Assembly: GCA_029098225.1 (NCBI GenBank) | Contig: JAQXNX010000032.1 | Coordinates: forward strand, 1 to 64,000 | Length of the DNA: 64,000 bases | DNA from: Spirochaetales bacterium | GTDB taxonomy: Bacteria; Spirochaetota; Spirochaetia; Treponematales; Treponemataceae | Direction of reading: 5' to 3' | Part shown: piece after piece, positions 1 through 8,068 of the stretch | Position numbering within the stretch: the stretch's first letter is position 1 | How the letters are laid out: every line of letters begins with the position of its first letter | The notes under the pieces: model-generated | Told to the model about the DNA's origin: nothing | What the model saw: only the letters and a program-made list of their open reading frames with translations | Database searches by the model: none | Translations under genes and position numbers: made by a program

Positions 1-404
1 TTTACAGCTTGAATATCATTTAACTCGTAATAAAAATAATTATAAAAATCCGGATTTATAGTTTTAAGTCCCTTAATATATGCAAAGGAATCAATATTAT
101 CAGATGATATTTTTTCTAAAATAAAACCGGAATATATACAAAATACCATTGTTAGTTCGGTTTTAGATGCATTTCCCTCTCCATAATGTCTGTCTTTCAT
201 TGCTTCTTCCTGATTCTCTAAAAAATAATTCCAGACATCATTTAAAAGCACTTTCCATTCATCATTACCTTCTAAATATAATTTTGCCCCTTCTATAGCT
301 TTATTACAAATTTCATTTTGCTTCTTTTCCTTTTGTATTGTACAAGAGAGAATCATCACAATCAGAAAAAATATAGAAATAATTTTTTTAATTATTGTTT
401 TCAT
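1..404 (-). CDS. putative lipoprotein, C-terminus beyond window edge
   Basis: The reading frame opens at an ATG at 404 and stays open to the left edge, so about 134 residues are visible and the end is missing. The start has a strong ribosome site, GAGGTAAT, that overlaps the stop of the preceding small gene (407), so the two are translationally close. The N-terminus is a short lysine-rich segment, a hydrophobic stretch and ILSC, a lipobox with Cys about residue 20. The rest is charged and helical. I do not recognise the family. It is the last visible gene of the small exported-protein island, so an immunity or surface role is possible but not shown. Confidence 0.7.
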   Translation of the reverse strand, partial: MKTIIKKIISIFFLIVMILSCTIQKEKKQNEICNKAIEGAKLYLEGNDEWKVLLNDVWNYFLENQEEAMKDRHYGEGNASKTELTMVFCIYSGFILEKISSDNIDSFAYIKGLKTINPDFYNYFYYELNDIQAV

Positions 405-406
405 TA

Positions 407-595
407 TTACCTCAAAGAATATTTTTTTGACTTCATATATACATATCCGTTGTTTACGACAAGATCTATATCAGGAATTATTTCAACTTTATCGTAAGAA
501 GTAAATTTAGAATCAAAAGAAGCAGCACCAATATAGTCATAATTTCCATCAGACCAAAATGGATAATCTGGATATTTTAATTGTTTATGTTCCAT
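407..595 (-). CDS. small hypothetical protein (62 aa), possible orphan domain tail
   Basis: The ORF starts at ATG 595 behind AGAAGGAAA and ends 3 nt before the next lipoprotein start, in line with the tight minus-strand gene chain. It has no signal peptide, unlike nearly all neighbours. The sequence is rich in Tyr, Asp and Ser and looks like the C-terminal end of a larger protein. It could be a displaced toxin tip of the kind seen at 2119-2331 and 8065-8343, or a true small cytoplasmic protein. No family recognised. Confidence 0.45.
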   Translation of the reverse strand: MEHKQLKYPDYPFWSDGNYDYIGAASFDSKFTSYDKVEIIPDIDLVVNNGYVYMKSKKYSLR

Positions 596-629
596 TTTCC
601 TTCTCTTTTTCCATACTTTTAAAACAATT

Positions 630-1148
630 TTATTTTAATCTTTCTGCCTTAAATATCCAGCCACGCCAATGAATCAACAGTGTTTCTGAATCGACAACAA
701 AAAAAGTTCTTCCAAAAATTGAAATACCAACTTCATCTTCCTTAAAAAGAATTACAACAAATCTTATTTCTTGCATGGCATCTGCAATATGCAAATCCTT
801 GAAATTATAAGATTTTACACCGGATCCGGTCGTTGCCTTTTTTAATTCTTTTGAATTGTAATAGCTGTTAGCAGTTATTCTACGAATATGATATTCTTTG
901 TTTTGAAAAATTGCACTTTCATTTCTATAAACAATTTCTTTGCCTATAATTGCTTCTGCCTCTTTTTCATCAAAAATATCAGCTGCCCATTGAGGATCTA
1001 ATTTAAATGTTTCGGTAATTTTCCATTCGCCAATAAATGAATATAATTCATCCCTTACGTCATATAATCTTTTATCAGTATTGATTTGTCCAAAAATGTA
1101 AAATGAAATAAGAAATAAACAAAAAGTTAATAAATATTTTTTTAACAT
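630..1148 (-). CDS. exported small protein, paralogue of 8369-8893
   Basis: 172 residues with a signal peptide (KKYLLTFCLFLISFYIFGQ) that directs it to the periplasm or surface. The mature part is nearly collinear with the 174-residue protein at 8369-8893, sharing YSFIGEWKITETFKLDPQW, an AEAIIG.K.IVY strand, GSGVKSYNFKDLHI and FFVVDSETLLIHW. A third, more distant member lies at 7622-8068 (GKWIIESE, GKEIVYEK). The alternating beta-strand pattern resembles a lipocalin-like or META-like small barrel, but this is inference. Repetition in several diverged copies beside variable effectors is typical of immunity proteins; no family was identified. Confidence 0.75.
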   Translation of the reverse strand: MLKKYLLTFCLFLISFYIFGQINTDKRLYDVRDELYSFIGEWKITETFKLDPQWAADIFDEKEAEAIIGKEIVYRNESAIFQNKEYHIRRITANSYYNSKELKKATTGSGVKSYNFKDLHIADAMQEIRFVVILFKEDEVGISIFGRTFFVVDSETLLIHWRGWIFKAERLK

Positions 1149-1201
1149 ATTACGGTTCCCTTCTATTTTTTCATAAACAGCTAAAAACTCCAGTTATGAT
1201 T

Positions 1202-2122
1202 CTATTTCACACTGTCCTCATACGGGATGACTTTATCCTTGTATGTAATACAGAAATTTATACAGGTATCATCGTATTTTGTTCCCTTATAAACATCTGC
1301 AATTTCTACACGAATATCCTCCGGCTCAGTTATAAAAGAAATGTCTACTGTCTGAGGATGTGGCGTGTCCAATACATCAAGTATTTTAGATTTTCCGGAT
1401 TTTACTCCAGTTACTTTTATTTTCTTGATTCTGTTGTTCTGTTTGTAAAGATATGGCTTATCATAGGAAATATAACCGTTCATGATTAAAAGATAAGGTG
1501 TTGTATTTTCATAAGGATGATTAACATCTATATCTGAATTATTTATTGTAAATCCTTCTCCTATTCCATCTCCTGGAACACCTTCTACCCATGGAGTTCC
1601 AACCTTTGAATTACATAGATTTTCTACTTTATATTCTCTTTTTCTTTCTACCAAATATGAAGAACAATTATAATATTCCCTATATATAGAATCGCAAAAA
1701 CTTTTATCTGGACTTATAAAACCTCCTAAATAACCAAATTTCTCATAATCGTTTAAATCTCCAAAAAATAAAATAGCTCCATGTAGAAATAGAACTTTAC
1801 TTTTATCTTCTGATGTCTGTTTACCAGCAAGAACAATCATTTTTTTACTTGAAGATACCCTTGAAAGATAATTTCTCTTTATAGGAAAAAAATCATCCAT
1901 TTCAAAGAATAACATTCCATCTTCTTTAATAACCTTATAATTTGTTGTTACTTTTTTTTCATCATCTAATAGAAGAACATAATTGATTTCATTTTCTGTT
2001 ATATTAATATAATCGAGTTCTGGGAAAATAGCCGGAAAATAATGACCATTTAACGAGAAATTTTGTGCGAAAATATTTGAACATAGTAGTATTAAAATAA
2101 TTTTCAGCAGACTTTTTTTCAT
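1202..2122 (-). CDS. exported protein with C-terminal NADase-type glycan-binding (discoidin-like) domain
   Basis: 306 residues: signal peptide ending near SNIFAQ, a variable N-terminal half, and from about residue 165 a conserved half with WVEGVPGDGIGEGF, LLIMNGYIS, LYKQNNRIKKIKV and VEIADVYKGTKYDD. This pattern is that of the discoidin-like carbohydrate-binding domain that databases call NADase-type glycan-binding; catalytic NADase residues are not apparent. The paralogue at 6443-7366 is almost identical over the last 140 residues but diverges before that. Its ATG overlaps the TGA of the 70-residue fragment upstream. A cell-surface or host-glycan binding role is inferred from the domain. Confidence 0.75.
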   Translation of the reverse strand: MKKSLLKIILILLCSNIFAQNFSLNGHYFPAIFPELDYINITENEINYVLLLDDEKKVTTNYKVIKEDGMLFFEMDDFFPIKRNYLSRVSSSKKMIVLAGKQTSEDKSKVLFLHGAILFFGDLNDYEKFGYLGGFISPDKSFCDSIYREYYNCSSYLVERKREYKVENLCNSKVGTPWVEGVPGDGIGEGFTINNSDIDVNHPYENTTPYLLIMNGYISYDKPYLYKQNNRIKKIKVTGVKSGKSKILDVLDTPHPQTVDISFITEPEDIRVEIADVYKGTKYDDTCINFCITYKDKVIPYEDSVK

Positions 2123-2331
2123 TTCTTGAATCCCGGTAAATTGCTTAACGAAACAATATTTCCATAAGGATCACCCAATTGATGATGAGGATTTCCTCGG
2201 AAAGAGTATGCTAGTTCACGTTCAAAATCCATAAACTGTTTCTTCCATTGCATATTGTGTTTGGCATTTTCTACCATGCCAAGAATTATATCATAGTTTT
2301 CTGCTATAAAAAAGTATTTGTATGTCCTCAC
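2119..2331 (-). pseudogene. orphan C-terminal tail (70 aa), probable displaced toxin tip
   Basis: The frame opens at a GTG (2331) just after an in-frame stop and ends in an ATGA overlap with the glycan-binding gene. There is no signal peptide. It reads as the end of a larger protein, with the segment NPHHQLGDPYGN followed by IVSLSNLPGFKK. The words NIVSLSNL recur at the end of the truncated gene at 7378-7596, which sits at the same place in front of the second glycan-binding copy. I read it as a remnant of an effector C-terminus carried along with the duplicated cassette. It could still be expressed by coupling. Confidence 0.5.
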
Positions 2332-2358
2332 GCTGGTAGAAAGCTAAGAGCAGGACCT

Positions 2359-2859
2359 TTATTTTACCCCCTTATTTAATCTGATTCTTTTTACTTCATC
2401 CATCGTCATAAAATTATGGCTGTCATAAATAATGACTTCTTTTGAATATGCTTCATATACATAATAATAAAACTGAAACTTACTAGTCTTCTTAGTATAC
2501 GGCTCATAACAATAATCAATAATTGGCTCTTCAACTAATAGTTTGATTTTTCCTTCTTTTGTAAACTCAAAAACATATAAAATTCTTTTATCAATATTTA
2601 TCTGACCTCCACTCTCTCCCAAATTTATTTCTGCCAACAAAACATTTCTTCCGTTTATAACATCTGTTGAAACTGACTCAATATTACTGCCTGCACCAAT
2701 CACTTCTATTTTATATGAATCTTTAGTTTTTCCATTACTTGTAGTAATCCATATATCCGGTGTTTTCTCATCATATTTTAAATTCACAGTCTGATTATTC
2801 GGCAGTGTAATATTCGCATCAGCAAATGCCATTCCTAAACAGATAAACGGTAAAAACAA
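2359..2859 (-). CDS. exported protein of the ADAN family, start disrupted by A8 tract
   Basis: 166 residues reading ADANITLPNNQ, TPDIWITTSNGK and KIEVIGAGSNIESV, paralogous to the 72-residue gene at 7378-7596. That copy starts at TTG followed by six A. Here the equivalent TTG is at 2876 but is followed by eight A (2873-2866), which puts the start out of frame: the TTG frame gives only 13 codons. Six or nine A would restore a normal lysine-plus-hydrophobic signal peptide. As written, translation must begin at the TTG at 2859 or a later ATG with an incomplete signal. It is either decayed or switched off by slippage. Function unknown; immunity-like by position. Confidence 0.6.
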   Translation of the reverse strand: MFLPFICLGMAFADANITLPNNQTVNLKYDEKTPDIWITTSNGKTKDSYKIEVIGAGSNIESVSTDVINGRNVLLAEINLGESGGQINIDKRILYVFEFTKEGKIKLLVEEPIIDYCYEPYTKKTSKFQFYYYVYEAYSKEVIIYDSHNFMTMDEVKRIRLNKGVK

Positions 2860-2940
2860 AAACAGTTTTTTTTCAAAATCCTACTCCCATGTAAAATCTA
2901 ATATTTGTAACATCTTCTATATATACACTAAATTAAAAAT

Positions 2941-3456
2941 TCAAATCTGTTTTACAATAAATGTTGGATATCCATCATAATAATATTCACGACCAGGCTC
3001 TCCTTCATATCTATAAAAATATAACTTAAATTTATCTGTTTTCCAGTAAAGTAATACTACTTTTCCATTACGAGAATAACCTGAAGGTATTATATATTCC
3101 TCAGAATATCTTTCTCCATATTTTGAATCTATTATATCCAGATATTTTTGTATAATTTCTTCCGAACCATACCTGCTATTTACATCTATTATATGGACGT
3201 AAAAAATTTTATTATCCAAATCATAATCAACCCAAAATGATTCATTTTCATTAACACTATAGGCATAAAACTCAGCACTACATGGTACAAATTTTTGCTT
3301 TTTAAACTCTTTGTATAAATCTGTATAATTATCAATTTTGGAATAATCATGTTCTATAATATCAATTATTTTTTCCCTCTTTCTATTCGGCTTACAAGAT
3401 AAAAAAGAAAAAAATAAAGCTGACACAAATATGAATAAAAGAAACTTACCACGCAT
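2941..3456 (-). CDS. putative lipoprotein (about 171 aa)
   Basis: The chosen ATG at 3456 gives MRGKFLLF, a hydrophobic stretch and the lipobox FLSC; a longer frame from 3486 would bury the signal and run further into the upstream gene. Even so the start overlaps the end of the double-glycine-leader protein by 11 nt, indicating coupled expression. The mature part is Tyr- and Lys-rich with predicted mixed strands. No family recognised. Being the gene directly downstream of, and overlapping, a variable effector-like gene makes it the best candidate for that effector's immunity lipoprotein (inference). Confidence 0.65.
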   Translation of the reverse strand: MRGKFLLFIFVSALFFSFLSCKPNRKREKIIDIIEHDYSKIDNYTDLYKEFKKQKFVPCSAEFYAYSVNENESFWVDYDLDNKIFYVHIIDVNSRYGSEEIIQKYLDIIDSKYGERYSEEYIIPSGYSRNGKVVLLYWKTDKFKLYFYRYEGEPGREYYYDGYPTFIVKQI

Positions 3457-3955
3457 TATAATCCCATCTTCTATAATAAATTCCATACTGATTTATTGCA
3501 TCAGGAAAATCTTTATCACTGCCATGAAAAATATCATTTATGATATCTAAACTTCTTTGTTGTATTACCTTTTTATTTTCCTCTCGCTTTTTATCCTGAG
3601 CGTCAAAATATTCATTAAGAGCTTTACCTTTTGCAGCAGCTATTTCTGCCGCTGTACATGTCGGCTTAGAAGTATCTGTATCTTGAGATTGCAATGTACT
3701 ATTCTGCTGAGAAGAAGATGTTCCCTGAAAAGATCCAGATGTTGACTGAGTTTTTGATGCTGTTTGTGAAGAGGTTTCCTTATCATCACCGGTTGAAGGA
3801 TTTGGGCGAGACGATACATACTCAGAATCATTTGTTCTGTCGCTTTTCATCTGTCTTCCACCATTAACCAGATACATTTCCTCTTCGGTTAATTCTCTTG
3901 CATATGGAGTGTAATCGTAGGTTTCTAAATTAAAATATTTTTGTTTCTTCTTCAT
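3446..3955 (-). CDS. double-glycine leader protein, short variable C-terminus
   Basis: 169 residues from ATG 3955. The start was chosen because the leader matches residue for residue the one at 5142-6416; an upstream ATG at 3997 would add 14 unconserved residues. The leader ends in ELTEEEMYLVNGG with Leu -12, Glu -8, Met -7, Val -4 and Gly -2/-1, the pattern cut by C39 peptidase-ABC exporters. Then come a Ser/Thr/Gln-rich linker, the block CTAAEIAAAKG...QDKKREEN shared with the longer protein, and a different tail of about 40 residues ending in YYRRWDYNAW. No signal peptide. Likely an exported effector or bacteriocin-like protein with a short or trimmed tip. Confidence 0.75.
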   Translation of the reverse strand: MKKKQKYFNLETYDYTPYARELTEEEMYLVNGGRQMKSDRTNDSEYVSSRPNPSTGDDKETSSQTASKTQSTSGSFQGTSSSQQNSTLQSQDTDTSKPTCTAAEIAAAKGKALNEYFDAQDKKREENKKVIQQRSLDIINDIFHGSDKDFPDAINQYGIYYRRWDYNAW

Positions 3956-4037
3956 ATTTTTTTTATATTTTTTTTCCCTATATATTCCTTCCATCAAAAA
4001 GAATGCTTACAAAAACTTATTCCTTATTTTCCTTCTT

Positions 4038-5114
4038 TCAATTTTGTAATAGATTCCAAGCTCTTTTACCTTGATTCGGGACACCACCTGTTTTTTTGAC
4101 AAGGAAATCATGTATTTCAAATATAAAAGGTTCATAATCTGGTCCCCAACGTGAAACAACTTTATATTTGCCATCGATATTTACTTCACAAACATAGTTA
4201 GTTCCGTCATTTAAAATTATATCGTAATTTGATTTCTGATTATAAAAATCGCACTCAGAAAACAAATCAAGTAATTTAATCAGCTCTGCTTTACTGATAT
4301 TTATCTTTTTATGTCTGGCTGGACTATCTTCTACTATCACCTCCATGTATCTGGAAAATTTTGTCCAGCAAATTTTAATGAGATATGAATATTTCCTTGC
4401 TTCAATACAGTAAAATCTCAGTTCATCATGCCCTTTTTCCATGTGCATAATACTGTCAGGATCAAAATAATCAAGAAAACTTGAAAGTATTTCATTCTGA
4501 ACTTTATCAAATGTTCCTTTTGGAAAATAATTCTGGAAATAAGAAGCACTGATTTGTTTGTCAAGTTCTGTAATTTCTTTTACAGGCTCTATGGAAAATT
4601 TTTCACAAAAATTAAGATAGTCATCATATGAATTCCACTCGATGCAATACCGTCTGAATAATTCAATATAATCAATTTCTTTATACTCCAGAATTCTCCC
4701 CTTTTCTTTAAGGCTTAAAAGACTTTCCCGATGCTGTTCCACATATGAATCATAATCAGTATCTTCGCTGATTATTTGATTATTTAATAAAAGATGATAA
4801 ATTTTATTGTTGAGTTCCACGAAAAGGCAGTCTCTCTGAATTTTAATAAAAAAATAAAATGGAAAATTTTCCTTGTAGCATTCTATGTATGACTCAATGT
4901 TTTCTAATTCTTTTTCACCGGTCTTAATAAAATCATAATCATTTTCTTCATACATCATTTTAAAAAATTCAGACTTATGTACTAGTAAAGTCTCTTTATT
5001 TTGTTGTTCAGTTTTTTTGATTTTAGGAAAGAAAAACAAGCATATAAAAATAAATAAGAAACTAAAAATAAGTATAATGATTGCTTTTGGCATCTGGAAA
5101 TATTTATTTTTCAT
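4038..5114 (-). CDS. single-pass membrane protein (358 aa), candidate immunity protein
   Basis: One hydrophobic helix near residues 12-32 (IIILIFSFLFIFICLFFF) is followed by about 320 charged residues, so it is probably an anchored periplasmic protein. It lies 27 nt downstream of the DUF4329-type double-glycine effector and upstream of the second leader protein, the usual place for an immunity gene. The C-terminal part (CEVNIDGKYKVVSRWGP...FIFEIHDFLVKK) has a beta-hairpin look. No enzyme motifs seen and no family recognised; the immunity role is positional inference. Confidence 0.65.
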   Translation of the reverse strand: MKNKYFQMPKAIIILIFSFLFIFICLFFFPKIKKTEQQNKETLLVHKSEFFKMMYEENDYDFIKTGEKELENIESYIECYKENFPFYFFIKIQRDCLFVELNNKIYHLLLNNQIISEDTDYDSYVEQHRESLLSLKEKGRILEYKEIDYIELFRRYCIEWNSYDDYLNFCEKFSIEPVKEITELDKQISASYFQNYFPKGTFDKVQNEILSSFLDYFDPDSIMHMEKGHDELRFYCIEARKYSYLIKICWTKFSRYMEVIVEDSPARHKKINISKAELIKLLDLFSECDFYNQKSNYDIILNDGTNYVCEVNIDGKYKVVSRWGPDYEPFIFEIHDFLVKKTGGVPNQGKRAWNLLQN

Positions 5115-5141
5115 TTTTTCCTCTGCAAATTCTAGATAGTA

Positions 5142-6416
5142 TCAAAATAAAGATGAATTATGTGGTATATAATTATCTTTTTTATAATAAATCGAATCCC
5201 ACAAAGTCTTCGTTTGAGCATCAATATAATCATTGTAGAAATGATACATTTGTGGGTTGATATATGAATTATCAATTGAAGAATGAAAAATGCTTTTAGG
5301 ATCAACAGGCAAGTCAATATCTATTGTACTAACATTAGCATAAATATCAAAAGATTTAAGATTTCCACTAGGAGTAACTAAATATTCTACTCCTTTATGG
5401 GATTTAAAGTTTTCCATATTCTTGTACATTGAATAATAATCAGCTTTTGAAGGGATATCATCCAGATAATTAGGATCAAAAGATCCATGACTATGTATTT
5501 TGGAAACCATTTTTTGCCCATCTTCAAGTTTAATATTAACTGTTGAAGTTTTTTTAGTTCCTTGTAAAGGTACAGTATAAGAATACATTGTTCCTTTTTC
5601 TGTTTCATAGGAATAAATGATAGATTGATATTCGCGAGAATCATGTATAGAATCATCTGCATAAGTTTTTGCCCAATCTTTTGCAGCTTCTTCTATGGAA
5701 TCAAAAGAATCACCTGCTGCAAAACCTTTAGAACCATTTGCTGCATAGTCATACAAATCTTTATTTTCATCATTGGCACCTCCTAACGAATTATCACTTC
5801 TTCCATAATGCGCATCATAATCTTTCTGTGCCATTAAATACTGATCATTTGTAGTATATGCCGTTGAAGAATCACTAGAACTTGAACTCGTTTCAGAAGC
5901 CACATTTCCATAATGCTCATCATAATCCTTCTTCGCCATTTCATATTGCTCTTGGTGACTTAATGCTGACGATGAAGAACTACTGGAAGACGATGAACCA
6001 GAATTATTTTTTTGTTTATTATGTTCCTCTCGCTTTTTATCCTGTTCAGCAAAATAAGCATTAGCAGCTGCACCTTTTGCGGCGGCAATCTGTGCTGCAG
6101 TGCAGGTTGGTGCAGAAGAAGTTTGTGTTTGTGATTCAGTATTGTTCTGCTGTGAAGAAGAGTTTGTTTGAGAAGAACCAGTTGTTGTCTGTGTTTCTGC
6201 AGGAGCAGGACTTGAATTCGAAGTTGCAGAAGTTCCGGAAGAATTTCCAGATTCACTTGATGAAGAAGGCCGCGACGGTACAACTTCTGTTTCCCGTGCA
6301 CTTCCTTTTACAACCCTGCCACCATTAACCAGATACATTTCTTCTTCGGTTAATTCTCTTGCATATGGAGTATAATCAAAGGTTTCTAAATTAAAATATA
6401 TGGGTTTCTTTTTCAT
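5142..6416 (-). CDS. double-glycine leader effector with DUF4329-like (JAMM-type) C-terminal domain
   Basis: 424 residues. Residues 1-33 are the shared leader ending ELTEEEMYLVNGG; 34-105 a Ser/Thr/Pro/Gln linker; 105-134 the CTAAQIAAAKG...QDKKREEH block; then poly-Ser and two copies of an MAxKDYDxHYG repeat (about 160-170 and 195-205). From about 235 the sequence follows DUF4329: SFDSIEEAAKDWAKTYAD, EYQSIIY, MYSYTVPLQGT, then SKIHSHG and YLVTPSGNLK. His308, His310, Ser323 and Asp326 form HxHx12SxxD, the JAMM metal site pattern. DUF4329 occurs at the C-terminus of polymorphic toxins. I infer an exported effector processed after Gly33. No exporter gene lies in the window. Confidence 0.8.
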   Translation of the reverse strand: MKKKPIYFNLETFDYTPYARELTEEEMYLVNGGRVVKGSARETEVVPSRPSSSSESGNSSGTSATSNSSPAPAETQTTTGSSQTNSSSQQNNTESQTQTSSAPTCTAAQIAAAKGAAANAYFAEQDKKREEHNKQKNNSGSSSSSSSSSSALSHQEQYEMAKKDYDEHYGNVASETSSSSSDSSTAYTTNDQYLMAQKDYDAHYGRSDNSLGGANDENKDLYDYAANGSKGFAAGDSFDSIEEAAKDWAKTYADDSIHDSREYQSIIYSYETEKGTMYSYTVPLQGTKKTSTVNIKLEDGQKMVSKIHSHGSFDPNYLDDIPSKADYYSMYKNMENFKSHKGVEYLVTPSGNLKSFDIYANVSTIDIDLPVDPKSIFHSSIDNSYINPQMYHFYNDYIDAQTKTLWDSIYYKKDNYIPHNSSLF

Positions 6417-6442
6417 AATTGTCTATTAATTCCAATAATAGT

Positions 6443-7366
6443 CTATTGTATACTGTCCTCATACGGGATGACTTTATCCTTGTATGTAATACAAAAATTT
6501 ATACAGGTATCATCGTATTTTGTTCCCTTATAAACCTCAGCTATTTCTACACGCACATCTTCTGGCTCTGTTATAAAAGAAATGTCTACTGTCTGAGGAT
6601 GTGGTGTGTCCAATACATCAAGTATTTTAGATTTTCCTGATTTTACGCCCGTTACTTTTATTTTCTTGATTCTGTTGTTCTGTTTATAAAGATATGGCTT
6701 TTCATATGAGATATAACCGTTCATGATAAGTAAATAAAGAGAATTATTTTCAAATGGATTTTTATCTTTAACACCTGAACGATATATTGTAAAACCTTCA
6801 CCTATTCCATCTCCTGAAACACCTTCTACCCATGGAGTTCCCGGCTTACAATTACATAGATTTTCAACTTTATATTCCTTATTCTTTTCCTTTAAATATG
6901 ATGAAACGTCTATATATCTTCTGCCAGAATGATCATCAAATTTCATTGTTGGCGTAATGAAACACCACTTAATTGCTTCGAATCCTGCTGTCTCACCAAA
7001 AAATAAAATTTTTCCATCCGGATAAAATAGGTTTGTTTTATCTTCCCTTATAATCTTTCCCGCAAGAATCAGCATAGTATTACTAGGTGAAGTCTTCTGC
7101 TCATCGATAATCTCAGGAAGTATTTCAGACAATTTGAAAAATAAAAGTCCGTCTTGATGTATCTCCTTATAGCTAACTACTTTTTCATTTTCTTTATTGT
7201 ATTCATATGGTTCCATTATGTAAGCAATTGTATTATTTTCTAGTCGTAATGAATCAATTCTACTGAGTAAACATACATAACATTCCAATTCTTGTATTGA
7301 AAAATTATGAGAAAAAACCGAAACACCTAAAAAAAATATAGAATAGAATATAATATTTTTTTTCAT
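6443..7366 (-). CDS. exported protein with C-terminal NADase-type glycan-binding domain, second copy
   Basis: 307 residues with signal peptide (KKNIIFYSIFFLGVSVFS). From EYKVENLCN onward it is almost identical to the protein at 1202-2122 (WVEGVSGDGIGEGF, LYKQNNRIKKIKV, YKGTKYDDTCINF), while the first about 160 residues are only loosely similar. It sits immediately upstream of the DUF4329 effector gene (26 nt). The identical halves, including identical 3-prime DNA, point to recent duplication or gene conversion. Surface glycan attachment is inferred from the domain; a partner role with the exported effectors is speculative. Confidence 0.75.
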   Translation of the reverse strand: MKKNIIFYSIFFLGVSVFSHNFSIQELECYVCLLSRIDSLRLENNTIAYIMEPYEYNKENEKVVSYKEIHQDGLLFFKLSEILPEIIDEQKTSPSNTMLILAGKIIREDKTNLFYPDGKILFFGETAGFEAIKWCFITPTMKFDDHSGRRYIDVSSYLKEKNKEYKVENLCNCKPGTPWVEGVSGDGIGEGFTIYRSGVKDKNPFENNSLYLLIMNGYISYEKPYLYKQNNRIKKIKVTGVKSGKSKILDVLDTPHPQTVDISFITEPEDVRVEIAEVYKGTKYDDTCINFCITYKDKVIPYEDSIQ

Positions 7367-7377
7367 TTATCACACCC

Positions 7378-7596
7378 CTACAAATTGCTTAATGAAACAA
7401 TATTACTGGCTGGTCCAATTGCTTCAATTTTGTATGAATCTGTTTTTTCACCGCTTGTAGCTGTAATCCAAATATCTGGAGTTACATCATCAAATTTTAT
7501 ATTTACAACTTGATTATTCTGTAAAATAAAATTTGCATCGGCAAAAGCAAAAGAATAAAAAATAAAAAGAAATAAAATAACAACTAATTTTTTCAA
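7378..7596 (-). pseudogene. truncated chimeric ADAN-family protein (72 aa)
   Basis: The TTG start at 7596 follows AGGATT and gives a normal signal peptide (KKLVVILFLFIFYSFAFA) and the ADANF start shared with 2359-2859. The homology runs to PASNI, where the full-length paralogue continues with ESVST; here the sequence switches to IVSLSNL and stops. That ending matches the orphan tail at 2119-2331. The gene is therefore a fusion across a very short common word, missing about 95 C-terminal residues. It may still make a small secreted peptide, but I consider it broken. Confidence 0.65.
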
Positions 7597-7621
7597 AATC
7601 TTAATCCTACTTTTACTTTCA

Positions 7622-8068
7622 TTATTCTCTTAGAGTTCTGAAGAAAAGCCCCTTATAATTTATAATTATAGTATTCTCATCTATAATTATAATCCACATT
7701 CTAGGAATTATTTCTTTCATTTTTAAAGTAATAGAGCTAACTTTTTTCTGTTGTATTCCTAAGTTTCTAAAACTAACGCCTTTTGAAGAATTTTCCCCAA
7801 TTCCAACTGTATATGAAAACAATAAATCAGAAGTTAATTCTTCTTCTGTAACATTTGTCACTGTAATTATATGACCATCATATTCAACACTATTTTTTTC
7901 ATAAACAATTTCTTTTCCAAGGCATTCACAAGCATCTCGCTCATGAATCTGCTCCGATGGAATTTCAGATTCAATAATCCACTTTCCATAAAGCTTTGAA
8001 TATTCATTCGAAAAACAATAAATTGAATGCAAAATGAAACATATTAGTATGAAAAATATTTTTTTCAT
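7622..8068 (-). CDS. exported small protein, distant member of the 172/174-aa family
   Basis: 148 residues with signal peptide (KKIFFILICFILHSIYCFS). Shared landmarks with the proteins at 630-1148 and 8369-8893 are GKWIIESE against GEWKITET, GKEIVYEK, and a final strand with TIIINYKGLFFRTLRE against TLLIHWRGWIFKAERLK. Its ATG overlaps the stop of a lysozyme-like fragment (ATGA), so expression is coupled to it. A small exported protein following a peptidoglycan-lytic domain would fit a lysozyme-immunity function, but that is inference from order only. Confidence 0.65.
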   Translation of the reverse strand: MKKIFFILICFILHSIYCFSNEYSKLYGKWIIESEIPSEQIHERDACECLGKEIVYEKNSVEYDGHIITVTNVTEEELTSDLLFSYTVGIGENSSKGVSFRNLGIQQKKVSSITLKMKEIIPRMWIIIIDENTIIINYKGLFFRTLRE

